A stretch of 64,000 bases of DNA from Acidobacteriota bacterium (lineage in GTDB: Bacteria > Acidobacteriota > Terriglobia > Bryobacterales > Bryobacteraceae). The stretch is taken from assembly GCA_017304135.1 (NCBI GenBank), contig JAFLBB010000006.1:1-64000 (forward strand), in the 5' to 3' direction. A program made the position numbers and the translations under genes. Position 1 is the first letter of the stretch, and each line of letters begins with the position of its first letter. The notes under the pieces were generated by a model. That model worked only from the letters and a program-made list of their open reading frames with translations. It was not told where the DNA came from and ran no database searches. Positions 1-8,011 of this stretch are shown piece by piece.

Positions 1-608
1 GCGCTGGCGGTGAACGCGACGCTGGCGCACATGGGGTTGGAGGAGCTGACGCCGGAAACGATTGAGAGCTACGTGGGCAACGGCGCGCCGGTGTTGATGC
101 AGCGGGCGCTGGGCGGCATGGCTCGGACGACAATGTGGAGCGGGCGCTGGCGTACTTTCTTGAGTATTACTTCGCGCACATGCTCGATAACACGGTGTTG
201 TATGCGGGCGTGCGGGAGTCGCTGGAGGTGCTGCGTGGGGCGGGTGTCCGGATGGCAGTGTTGACGAACAAGCCGAACCGGAACACGACGGGGATTCTGG
301 CTGGACTGGGGGTGGCGGAGTATTTTGACCGCGCCTATGGGGGCAATGCGTTTCCGCTGCGCAAGCCTGATCCGATGGGGCTGCGAGCGATTATGGAGGA
401 GCTGGGCGTGGGGGCGGAGCGAACGCTCATGATCGGCGATTCGGCGGTGGACATTCGCACGGCGCGGAACGCAGGAGTGGCGTCGGCGGGGCTGACATAC
501 GGATTTCAGCCGGAAACGTTTGAAACGGATCCGCCGGATTTTGTGTTTGACGAGATGGAGCCGCTGGCGCGGGCGATGGTGGCGGCGCGGCGCGCTCAGG
601 GCCGGTAG
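1..608 (+). pseudogene. gph: Phosphoglycolate phosphatase-like HAD hydrolase, 5' cut by window edge, apparent frameshift
   Basis: The family dephosphorylates 2-phosphoglycolate in the cytoplasm. Bases 1 to about 118, read in frame 1, encode a typical cap-domain stretch (LTPETIESYVGNGAP, then RALGG). From about 120 the homology continues in frame 3 (GSDDNVERALAYFLEYY) to the stop at 606-608. Restoring one G in the ATGGCTC stretch at 118-124 joins the halves as GGMGSDDNVER. HAD motif II (VLTNKP), the motif III lysine (RKPDP) and motif IV (GDSAVD) are intact; motif I lies before the window. The 3' end overlaps the convergent DUF1080 gene by 13 bp. This is either a recent single-base deletion or a consensus error in a G-run. 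A separate start at 135 would lack the catalytic N-terminus. Confidence 0.75.
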
Positions 609-1408
609 CGATTGCGTAGCTTCTTCGTGATGGGGCCGATTTCGACGCGGCGGATGCGGATTTCGGCTCCTTCGCTCTGAATTTGAATCTTCCCGGCGGA
701 CTGGGACGATTGGGTGCCGTAGTTGACGACCTTGCCGTTGAGGATGGCGGTGATGGTGTCGCCGTCGCAGAGGATTTCGCTGACGTTCCAATCACCGACG
801 GGTTTGTCGGGGTCCTGGCGGCCGCGGAAGTTGATGACGTCTTTCCATTCAGGATCGCGGCCATACCAGTTGATGCGCTTGCGGTCGGTGCGGACAAGTT
901 TGCCGCCCTTGTGCCAGTAGATCTGGCCGTTGGGCTCTTCACGGACCTCGGCGGCGAGGAAGGGACGTTCTGCGCCGTTCACCATGAGGAAGTCGCCGGT
1001 GCCGCCTTCGATGATCTGGTATTCGATGGACTGATACCAGAAGCCGCGGCTGCCTTCGTCGGGGCCGATGCCGTGGAGGAGGATGCCGGAGTCGCGGGCC
1101 TTGTCGACGCGGGGCGGGTAGGTGTTGCCACCCCATTTCCATTCAACGAGGAGGTGGTAATCGCGGTAGGCGTCCTTGGTGGAGATGCCGCCGAACTCCT
1201 GGCCGGAGATGCGGAGGAGGCGGTCCTGGACGGTGAAGACCTGGAGCGGGTCGTTGTACTTGTTCTTTTCGAGGTAGGTGTAGAAGCCGGTGAGGTCGCG
1301 GCCATTGAAGAGTTTGCTCTTGCGGGTGGGGGTGATGGGCGCGGGATCGGCGCAGAAGGCGGAAGGCGCAAGGGTAGCGCAGAGGGCCAGTGCGGCTAGG
1401 AATCGCAT
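596..1408 (-). CDS. Secreted DUF1080 (3-keto-disaccharide hydrolase-like) protein
   Basis: A 270-residue protein with a clear signal peptide (MRFLAALALCATLAPSAFCA) and a DUF1080 fold of the concanavalin-like type. The DUF1080 opening motif KLFNGRDLTGF follows at about residue 33. The central WYQSIEYQIIEGG and C-terminal NGKVVNYG segments are also characteristic. DUF1080 proteins act outside the cytoplasm on sugars, and some hydrolyse 3-keto-disaccharides; the substrate here cannot be read from the sequence. The start is the ATG right before the signal peptide. It sits 6 bp downstream of the large TIGR03437 gene on the same strand, so co-transcription is likely. Confidence 0.88.
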   Translation of the reverse strand: MRFLAALALCATLAPSAFCADPAPITPTRKSKLFNGRDLTGFYTYLEKNKYNDPLQVFTVQDRLLRISGQEFGGISTKDAYRDYHLLVEWKWGGNTYPPRVDKARDSGILLHGIGPDEGSRGFWYQSIEYQIIEGGTGDFLMVNGAERPFLAAEVREEPNGQIYWHKGGKLVRTDRKRINWYGRDPEWKDVINFRGRQDPDKPVGDWNVSEILCDGDTITAILNGKVVNYGTQSSQSAGKIQIQSEGAEIRIRRVEIGPITKKLRNRYRP

Positions 1409-1414
1409 CGAAGA

Positions 1415-3952
1415 CTAGGGTACACGGACTTGGATGAGTCCGGTCAACTGGCGTTCGGCATTGAAGGCGGCGCCTGTGACGGTGTTGGTTTCGGGGTCGG
1501 CGAGTTGGATCTGGATGGCGGCAGGGGCCTGGCCGCCGGGTTGGCCTGCGCCGGGCTGGCCCCCACCAGGCTGGCCGCCCCCCGGAACGCCACCGCCAGG
1601 TACGCCTCCGCCGGGAGCGCCGCCCCCAGCAACCGCCGTGGGAGCTGCGCCGACGAAGGCCACACCTTCGGGATTGGGGACGAAGGCGAGATCGCGGGTT
1701 TCGAGGTCATAGATAAGGTACTGGGTGCCGGTGGCGCCGGTTTTGGTGCCCCGGGCGACGATTTTGCGGGAGCCCTGGACGACGGTGGTGAACTGGACGC
1801 TGGCGAAGCCTTCGGGGGTGGGCAGGAGGAATGCCTGCTCGTTTTGCATGTTGAAGACGACGATGCCGGCGCTGCCGGGGGCCTGCTGCGGGAGCGAGCC
1901 GAGAGCGAGGACGACGCTGAGGGCAGGCACGGGGAAGGCGCCGTTGAAGCTGCTGACTTCGGCGGGGGCGTTGATGGCGAAGGCCGAGCCGGCGACGCCG
2001 TCGAGCACGTAGAGGGTATCGGCGCCGGTGGTGGAGGCCGGGTCGGTGTTGTTGCCGTAGATGAAGTCATTGATCTCACCGGCGGCGTTGCCGGCGTTGA
2101 GCTGGCCGACACCGGGGAGAGGCACCTCGGTGACGTTGCCGGAGGGTAGATCGAGCATGAGGAAGCCTCGCGCGCCGCAGACGGGAGCGACGGTCTTTTC
2201 GGGCTTGGAGCTGGCGAAAAGGGCGAGGCGGCGGGCAAGCTCAATGGAATAAAAGTTGAGGTTGGGGGTGCAGGAGGCGGCAAACCAGCCGGCGGGGAAG
2301 GGGGTGGTCTTCTGCTCCAGTTCAGCGCCGGTGAAGGCAATGAGGCCGTCGGCGGAGTCGTCGGTTTTGCGGGCGAGGATGTAGAGGGAGCGGGTGGCGT
2401 TGTCGAAGGTGAGCAGGGCGCGGCTGACGGGGGTGATCTGCGGCGGCGTGCCCCCCGGGGGGACCTGGATGACGGGCAGGGGGGGCATGAGGGGGAGCCA
2501 GCCTTCGGGCAGGTCGCGCGTGGCGGTGACTTCGTTTTGCGGATTGAGCAGGGCAAGTTTGGCGGCGGTGGGGGTGTTGGCTTTGTCGCCGACGAGGACG
2601 GCGCGGGTGTTGTTGCCGAGGCCGATGGCGGCGCTGAGGACGACGTTGAGGCCGCCGCCGAGGTCGACCGAGAGGCCGCCGGGAAAGGCCGCACCGCCGG
2701 GAAAGGCCGCGCCGGCGGCGGGGAGGCCGGGGATACCGGGGAGTCCGCCCTGGGCTTGGAACTCAGCCACGTCTCCCGTGGTGGTGTCGATGGTGACGGC
2801 GCTGGGGGGCGTGGTGGGCATAACGGCGAGTAGCGAGCCGTTGGGACCTCCCGCGAGGACGCTGGCGGCACGCGGGAGTTGGACCAGCATCGGCTGCTCG
2901 GCCCCGGCTTTGAAGACGGCGACGCGAGTGGTGAGGCCATCCTGAGCGGTGCCCTCGGCCGGGCCGGCGAAGGCGGCGAGAGTGTGTGATCCGGCGGTGG
3001 CGATGATGGGCGAGGCGGCGTTCTGGGCGGCGGCGATGAGGCAGGGCTCGACCGCGGTGACCTTCATTGCGGTGTAGTCAAACAGCCAGGAGGGATAGCA
3101 TCCGTCTTCGCGGCGGGGCGCGTTGGCCAGGACGAGGCGGGGTTGAACGCCGGCGGTGCGGACCTGGCGGACGGCGCGGGCGGCGTCGGGCAGGGCAAGG
3201 TAAGAGGAGCGCAGGGCGGGCTTGCCGAGGGTGGGGCTGTTGGCGGCCTGGGCGTTGGCGGCAAACAACTCAACGATGCCGCCTTCGGTTGCGCCTTCGG
3301 GAACCTCGATCTCGATTTCAAACTCGCCGACGCGCTCGCCGGAGAGCGAGGCTTTCACTTTCGCGGGGAGACCATCGACATAGACGCGAACGGCGCCGGG
3401 CCATTCAGTGGCGACTGCCTTGCCGTTTTCAGGACGTTGTTCAGGCGGGAGGTTGCCCAAGCCGGTGGCGGAGAGTTTGAGGGTGGGGCTTGCGCCGGCG
3501 GTAAAGGCCTCGCCGATGCCGGTGTCGCCTTTCACGCGGAGGGCGGGGTTGGCGGCGAGCACGCGGACAAAGGCGGGGCGGCTGCGGACTTCGCCTTTCA
3601 CGACGACGACCTGGACGATGTTCCCTGCCCCGGCTCCGGCTGCGATTTCCCAAGGGACTTGAATGACGAGGCGCGAGGGCGTGGCCGAACCGATGGCGGC
3701 GGGGCGGCCGTTGACCATCACTTGCAGCGAAGGGTCGCCAATGGTGGTGGGCCACTCGCCAGGAGGCGCGGTGAAGCCTTCAACAGGGCCGAGGTTGATG
3801 CCGTTCACCCAAAGGAGGCCGCCGGGAGTCGCCGTGGAGGGTGCGGGCTGCTGGGAGAAAGCGTTGATGAGTCCGCGGGGATTGATCACCGGGGTTTGCG
3901 CCCACAGCGGGAGCGCGACGGCGATGCAGGCCGGCAGACGGGAAAATCGCAT
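1415..3952 (-). CDS. Large secreted protein with N-terminal TIGR03437 module and Gly-rich repeat
   Basis: 845 residues with a short signal peptide (LPACIAVALPLWAQ). Residues about 25-250 carry the TIGR03437 (Solibacter-type) beta module, seen in PGGLLWVNGINLGP and RLVIQVPWEIAAG. The middle, about 270-760, looks like a beta-propeller or repeat region of 'value summary' type without a family I can name. Near the C-terminus there is a run of GGGVP/GGGQP units. Function is unknown; an extracellular or cell-surface role is inferred from the signal peptide. It is divergent from priA, whose start lies 80 bp away, and leads into the DUF1080 gene. Confidence 0.82.
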   Translation of the reverse strand: MRFSRLPACIAVALPLWAQTPVINPRGLINAFSQQPAPSTATPGGLLWVNGINLGPVEGFTAPPGEWPTTIGDPSLQVMVNGRPAAIGSATPSRLVIQVPWEIAAGAGAGNIVQVVVVKGEVRSRPAFVRVLAANPALRVKGDTGIGEAFTAGASPTLKLSATGLGNLPPEQRPENGKAVATEWPGAVRVYVDGLPAKVKASLSGERVGEFEIEIEVPEGATEGGIVELFAANAQAANSPTLGKPALRSSYLALPDAARAVRQVRTAGVQPRLVLANAPRREDGCYPSWLFDYTAMKVTAVEPCLIAAAQNAASPIIATAGSHTLAAFAGPAEGTAQDGLTTRVAVFKAGAEQPMLVQLPRAASVLAGGPNGSLLAVMPTTPPSAVTIDTTTGDVAEFQAQGGLPGIPGLPAAGAAFPGGAAFPGGLSVDLGGGLNVVLSAAIGLGNNTRAVLVGDKANTPTAAKLALLNPQNEVTATRDLPEGWLPLMPPLPVIQVPPGGTPPQITPVSRALLTFDNATRSLYILARKTDDSADGLIAFTGAELEQKTTPFPAGWFAASCTPNLNFYSIELARRLALFASSKPEKTVAPVCGARGFLMLDLPSGNVTEVPLPGVGQLNAGNAAGEINDFIYGNNTDPASTTGADTLYVLDGVAGSAFAINAPAEVSSFNGAFPVPALSVVLALGSLPQQAPGSAGIVVFNMQNEQAFLLPTPEGFASVQFTTVVQGSRKIVARGTKTGATGTQYLIYDLETRDLAFVPNPEGVAFVGAAPTAVAGGGAPGGGVPGGGVPGGGQPGGGQPGAGQPGGQAPAAIQIQLADPETNTVTGAAFNAERQLTGLIQVRVP
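1531..1630 (-). repeat. Gly/Pro-rich tandem repeat coding region
   Basis: Reading the minus strand, this stretch encodes about seven degenerate five-residue units of the form GGGxP with x = A, V or Q. It lies near the C-terminus of the large TIGR03437 protein. Imperfect GC-rich repeats of this kind can vary in copy number by slippage and may act as a flexible linker. Confidence 0.7.
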
Positions 3953-4032
3953 AGCCCTTATTACACACGAGTTGGAGGAGGAAGTTGCGGTGGCGTACAG
4001 GTTGGCGGGCGGTACAATACGAGTGCTTTCCC

Positions 4033-6453
4033 GTGGCTGCCTCCCTTTACGTTGATATCGCCCTTCCTACGCCGGTGGACCGGCTGTTCACCTACGCAAT
4101 TCCGGCGGGCATGGAGGCGCGGGCGGCGCGGGGGTCGCGGGCGACGGTGCCGTTTGGGACACGGCGGCTGACAGGGGTGATCGTGAAGGTGCACGAGCAG
4201 GCGCCGGCGTCGGAGTTTGCGGTGAAGGATGTGTACCGCATTCTGGACGACGTGCCGGTGCTCGATGAAAACATGCTGGGGCTGGCGCAGTGGATTGCGG
4301 GCTACTACTGTTCGCCGTTTGGCGAGGTGCTGCGGGCGATGACGCCGCTGACGGGGGAGGTGCGGCGGTCGCGGTATTTCGCGCTGACCGAAGCGGGGCG
4401 GGCTGCGGTGCGGCAGTTGCTGCTGGGGACGTCGGATGAGGAGCCGTCGGTGCGGGTGCTGCGCTTGTTGGAGTCGCGGCCGTTGTCGGGGGGCTACGTT
4501 GAGCAGAAGGTGAAGGGGGCGAAGTCCGTGCTGGCGGCGCTGGTGCGGAAGGGGCTGGTGGAGGTGGAGGACACGGATGCGGACCGTGATCCGCTGCGGG
4601 CGGCGGCGGCGCGGCTGCGGGTGGAGTTTCAGGGGCGGACGGAGCTAAAGCTGCCCAAGGCTGAGCGGGAGTTGCTGTCGTATCTGGAGCTGCATCCGGG
4701 TTCGCACAACCTGGCGGTGCTGGAGGAGACGGTGAAGAACGCCTCGGCGGCGGCGCGGTCGTTGGCGCGGCGGTCGCTGGTGATGATCCGGCCGGAGGCG
4801 CCGTCGATGCTGGCTGCACCGGCGCGGGCTCCGCATGACTTGAACGCACGGCAACAGGCGGCGTACGAAACGGTGCGGGCGGCGATGGAGGGGGCGCGGT
4901 TTGAGGCGTTTCTGCTGCATGGGGTGACGGGGTCGGGCAAGACGGAGGTCTACATGCGGCTGATCGACGCCGCGCTGGAGTTGGGGCGCGGGACGCTGCT
5001 GCTGGTGCCGGAGATCGGGTTGACGCCGGCCGTGGCGGGGCAGTTCTTCCACCGTTTTGGCGACCGGGTGGCGATTTTGCATTCGGCTTTCACCGATGCG
5101 GAGCGGGCCGAGCAGTGGCGGCGGATCAGGAGGGGCGAGGCGCCGGTGGTGGTGGCGACGCGGTCGGGGGCGTTTGCTCCGGTGGCGAAGCTGGGGCTGA
5201 TCCTCGTGGATGAGGAGCACGACGGGAGCTATAAACAGGAGGAGATGCCGCGCTATCACGGCCGCGATGTGGCGGTGGTGCGGGCGCGGGCCGAGGGGGC
5301 GGTGGTGGTGTTGGGGTCGGCGACGCCGTCGTTGGAGAGCCGGTATAACGCCGAGAAGGGCAAGTATAGCTACATCGAGCTGCCGGAGCGGGTGGAGTCG
5401 AGGCCGATGCCGGCGGTGGACCTGGTGGACATGCGGCAGGAGTTCTTGGAGACCAAGAAGAACAACCTCTTGTCGCGGGTGCTGGTGGAGGCGCTGCGCG
5501 AGCGGCTGGCGGCGGGCGAGCAGTCGATGATCCTGATGAACCGGCGCGGGTTTTCGAGCTTTGTGAATTGCCGTTCGTGCGGGCAGTCGATCTTGTGCGC
5601 CAATTGCGCGGTGACGCTGACGTGGCACCGCAAGGACAGGCGGCTGTTGTGCCACTACTGCGGGTATGCGGAGCGGGTGCCGGAGGCATGCCCGAACTGT
5701 TCGAGCGAGCACTTGTACTTCCTGGGGGCGGGTTCAGAGAAGTTGGAGGACGAGCTGAAGGCGGCGTTTCCGGAAGCGCGCATCGGACGGATGGATCGCG
5801 ACACGGTGACCGGGCGGCGCGACTACGAGAAGTTCCTCTATGCGATGCGGTCGGGCGAGATCGACATTCTGGCTGGGACGCAGATGATCGCCAAGGGGCA
5901 CGACATCCCCAACGTGACGCTGGTGGGGATTGTGAATGCCGATATCGGACTAGCGATGCCGGATTTCCGGGCAGCGGAGCGCATCTTTCAATTGCTGACG
6001 CAGGCGGCGGGGCGAGCGGGGCGTGGCGAGGTGCCGGGGCGGGTGTTGATCCAGACGCTGAATCCGGAGCATTACGCGGTGCGGTTCGCGGCGGCGCAGG
6101 ACTATGCCGGGTTTTACCGGAAAGAGATCGAGTTCCGCTCGCTGATGCGGTATCCGCCATTTGCGGCGCTGGCGAATGTGCTGTTCCGGGCGCCGCAGCA
6201 GGAGGACGCGCTGCGGTTGTCGACGGAAGCGGCGCGGTTCTTCACGCCGCCGCCGGAGGGGGTGAAGGTGCTGGGTCCGGCCGAGGCGCCGGTGCCGAAG
6301 CTGAAGCAGGAGTACCGCTACCAGATGCTGCTGAAGACGCCGCACCGGGCGAAGTTGAACGAGTTGCTGCGGTCGTTGCGGAAGCATGCGGAGGAACAGA
6401 AATGGCCGGCGACGTCGCTGGTAATTGACGTCGATCCGCATTCGCTTATGTGA
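4033..6453 (+). CDS. priA: Primosomal protein N' (replication restart helicase PriA)
   Basis: PriA recognises stalled forks and D-loops, unwinds DNA 3'-5' with ATP and reloads the replisome. About 806 residues, normal for the family. The N-terminal DNA-binding domain begins ASLYVDIALPTPVDRLFTYA. Walker A is GVTGSGKTEVY at about 297-307, and Walker B is the DEEH box at about 393. The zinc-binding cysteines (CRSCG, CANC, CHYCG, CPNC) span about 513-556. Helicase motifs V/VI include QAAGRAGR. I chose the GTG at 4033 because family homology starts there; an upstream TTG at 3985 would add 16 unconserved residues. No clear ribosome binding site is visible. Its stop overlaps the convergent PIN-toxin gene by 8 bp. 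Confidence 0.97.
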   Translation: MAASLYVDIALPTPVDRLFTYAIPAGMEARAARGSRATVPFGTRRLTGVIVKVHEQAPASEFAVKDVYRILDDVPVLDENMLGLAQWIAGYYCSPFGEVLRAMTPLTGEVRRSRYFALTEAGRAAVRQLLLGTSDEEPSVRVLRLLESRPLSGGYVEQKVKGAKSVLAALVRKGLVEVEDTDADRDPLRAAAARLRVEFQGRTELKLPKAERELLSYLELHPGSHNLAVLEETVKNASAAARSLARRSLVMIRPEAPSMLAAPARAPHDLNARQQAAYETVRAAMEGARFEAFLLHGVTGSGKTEVYMRLIDAALELGRGTLLLVPEIGLTPAVAGQFFHRFGDRVAILHSAFTDAERAEQWRRIRRGEAPVVVATRSGAFAPVAKLGLILVDEEHDGSYKQEEMPRYHGRDVAVVRARAEGAVVVLGSATPSLESRYNAEKGKYSYIELPERVESRPMPAVDLVDMRQEFLETKKNNLLSRVLVEALRERLAAGEQSMILMNRRGFSSFVNCRSCGQSILCANCAVTLTWHRKDRRLLCHYCGYAERVPEACPNCSSEHLYFLGAGSEKLEDELKAAFPEARIGRMDRDTVTGRRDYEKFLYAMRSGEIDILAGTQMIAKGHDIPNVTLVGIVNADIGLAMPDFRAAERIFQLLTQAAGRAGRGEVPGRVLIQTLNPEHYAVRFAAAQDYAGFYRKEIEFRSLMRYPPFAALANVLFRAPQQEDALRLSTEAARFFTPPPEGVKVLGPAEAPVPKLKQEYRYQMLLKTPHRAKLNELLRSLRKHAEEQKWPATSLVIDVDPHSLM

Positions 6454-6892
6454 GGGTGCGGGCGGCTGCGGAGAGGCGGTGGGCGTCGAGGACGTCGATC
6501 ATGAGGCCGCGGTAACGGCGGGCAACGCCGCTGACAAGGGTGAAGCCATGGCGCTTGGCGGTGGCGGCGATGAGGAGACTGCGCATGTCGACCTTGCGGG
6601 GGAGAGCGGCTTCGGCGAGGCGGGCGGCCATGAGGGCGGTGAGGGGGTCGACGGGGAGCATACGGTCGGCGAAACCGGCCATCAACTGTTCCAGCATGGC
6701 GTCGAGGCGGTCGGCGCGGCGGGTGCGACGTTCGCGGCGCATGGTGAGGATGCAGGCCTCGATCTCTTCGAGGGTCATGGCGCTCAAGAACAATTTGTCC
6801 TCGTTTTGTTCCATCCAGGATTCCAGGGCTGGGCCGCACTTGTGGCGGCGGGGATGGAGGAGGGGGATGACGGTGGTGTCGAGCAGGTACAT
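6446..6892 (-). CDS. PIN-domain ribonuclease toxin (VapC-like)
   Basis: About 148 residues with the PIN pattern: an N-terminal acidic residue in MYLLDTTVI, a central acidic patch in TLEEIEA, and later acidic residues near VDPLTALMAARLAEAALPRKVDMRS in shortened form (D...RSLLIAATAKRHG). PIN toxins are Mg-dependent RNases held inactive by a cognate antitoxin. The start at 6892 is favoured because AAGGAG lies 8 bases upstream of it, whereas the ATG at 6898 would be only 2 bases from that site. It follows the Phd-like antitoxin gene on the same strand after a gap of about 67 bp, a standard antitoxin-first arrangement. Confidence 0.85.
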   Translation of the reverse strand: MYLLDTTVIPLLHPRRHKCGPALESWMEQNEDKLFLSAMTLEEIEACILTMRRERRTRRADRLDAMLEQLMAGFADRMLPVDPLTALMAARLAEAALPRKVDMRSLLIAATAKRHGFTLVSGVARRYRGLMIDVLDAHRLSAAARTLT

Positions 6893-6959
6893 GGTCATTG
6901 CTCCTTGTGGCATCGGGTGGCTGGGCGCGGGATGAGGAGTGCTGTGCGCGGAAGCATGG

Positions 6960-7175
6960 TCATTCCTCTTTATGGAGACCGCCGGCGAGGGAGAAGGCCT
7001 TGAGGGCTGCTGTGAGGGTGGGACGACCGCGGGTTTTGCCGAGCCAGTCGGCCTCGCTGATGACGACGACGGCGGGTTTGCCGCGCTTGATGACGCGCTG
7101 GGGCTCGCCGTCGAGGGCGCGGTCGACGAGGCGGGAGAAGTCGGCGCGAGCTTCGTGAAGAGTGTAGTCTTTCAT
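6960..7175 (-). CDS. Phd/YefM-type antitoxin
   Basis: 71 residues. The N-terminal part (MKDYTLHEARADFSRLVDRA) is the Phd/YefM DNA-binding and dimerisation fold. It is followed by the typical VIKRGKPAVVVISEADW segment. The C-terminal tail should wrap the toxin. A GAGG ribosome binding site sits 7 bases before the ATG. It is the first gene of a two-gene toxin-antitoxin operon with the PIN protein, and two TTGTACAA palindromes lie directly upstream, consistent with autoregulation. Confidence 0.87.
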   Translation of the reverse strand: MKDYTLHEARADFSRLVDRALDGEPQRVIKRGKPAVVVISEADWLGKTRGRPTLTAALKAFSLAGGLHKEE

Positions 7176-7192
7176 CGGTGACCTCGTCTAAA

Positions 7193-7221
7193 TTGTACAA
7201 ATCGAAGGAGTAGTTGTACAA
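7193..7221 (-). promoter_or_regulatory. Putative antitoxin operator: two TTGTACAA palindromes
   Basis: Perfect 8-bp palindromes TTGTACAA occur at 7193-7200 and 7214-7221. They are 21 bp apart, about two helical turns, so both face the same side of DNA. They lie 18 bp upstream of the antitoxin start. Phd-family antitoxins commonly bind paired palindromes in their own promoter, so autoregulation is the inferred role. Confidence 0.65.
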
Positions 7222-7400
7222 CTGGGTTGTGTAGCTTGCCACACCCAGTGGGCGAAGTTCACCCTGTGCGTCCCCAGCGAACTGAAACTGGCTTGCAGGG
7301 CGATGTGTGGAAGCTCCACAGTATACGGGGAGCCGCTTCGGGAGTGGGGAACTTCAACACTGCTGCGGAAGAAGCTGCCGGATGGCACACCAACTGCAAG

Positions 7401-7422
7401 GGTTGTGATCGAGGTCACAACC
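7401..7422 (+). promoter_or_regulatory. CRP/FNR-family binding site upstream of the molybdoenzyme operon
   Basis: A perfect inverted repeat with 8-bp arms and a 6-base spacer; its core is TGTGA (7404-7408), N6, TCACA (7415-7419), the canonical CRP-type half-site spacing. It ends 22 bp before the Fe-S subunit ATG. The closeness to the start suggests either a short leader or a repressing position. The regulator is not in the window. Confidence 0.6.
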
Positions 7423-7444
7423 CCAACACTGGGTGGAACTTGAC

Positions 7445-7999
7445 ATGGAAACATACGGTTGGCTACTCGATCCCAAGAAATGCATCGAATGCCGCGCCTG
7501 TGAGACTGCCTGCAAGCAGTGGAACGGGGTGGAAGTCGGCGTCGGTGTGCGGTATCGCCAGGTCCGCGTCCGCGAGGCCGGCGTCTTTCCCAACGTCACG
7601 ATGCAGGCGCTTTCGGGGGCCTGCAATCACTGTGAGAATCCTTACTGCATGAAGGTCTGCCTGGGTAAGGCGATCTGGCGGCGGGACGAAGATGGCACGA
7701 TCCAGATTGACCGTTCGAAGTGTGTGGCCTGCCGGCAATGCCAGGCGTTCTGCCCGTATGGCGCGCCGCAGTTCAACACGCGCACGAACGTGATGGAGAA
7801 GTGCACGGGTTGCTTTGACCGCGTGGAAGCGGGGAATCAGCCGGCGTGCGCGACGCTGTGCCCGACCGGAGCGCTGCAATGGGGCAAGTGGAGCGAGATC
7901 TCCGGCAAGGGTTCAGCGACGACGGCGAACTTCGCCAATCCGGCGGGAACGCGGCCGCACATCCGGTTCGTGAACGATCCGTTTCCGGTGATCAAGTAA
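7445..7999 (+). CDS. 4Fe-4S ferredoxin-type electron transfer subunit of a molybdopterin oxidoreductase
   Basis: 184 residues of the DmsB/PhsB/NrfC type, binding four [4Fe-4S] clusters. Cysteine clusters are visible as CIECRACETAC (C13, C16, C19, C23), CNHCENPYCMKVC, CVACRQCQAFCP and CTGCFDR...CATLCP. It has no signal peptide, so it is expected to travel with the Tat-exported catalytic subunit or stay attached to it. ATG 7445 is preferred over the in-frame GTG at 7433, since GGTGG lies 8-9 bases before it. The catalytic subunit follows after 12 bp. A CRP-like palindrome lies just upstream. Confidence 0.93.
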   Translation: METYGWLLDPKKCIECRACETACKQWNGVEVGVGVRYRQVRVREAGVFPNVTMQALSGACNHCENPYCMKVCLGKAIWRRDEDGTIQIDRSKCVACRQCQAFCPYGAPQFNTRTNVMEKCTGCFDRVEAGNQPACATLCPTGALQWGKWSEISGKGSATTANFANPAGTRPHIRFVNDPFPVIK

Positions 8000-8011
8000 G
8001 GAGGAAGGAAC

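Noticed and set aside
100-140. Programmed frameshift in the phosphoglycolate phosphatase gene
   Set aside because: No slippery sequence or stimulating structure is evident; a one-base deletion in a G-run explains the data more simply.
7433-7445. GTG start four codons ahead of the Fe-S subunit
   Set aside because: The ATG at 7445 has better spacing to GGTGG and matches the family N-terminus.
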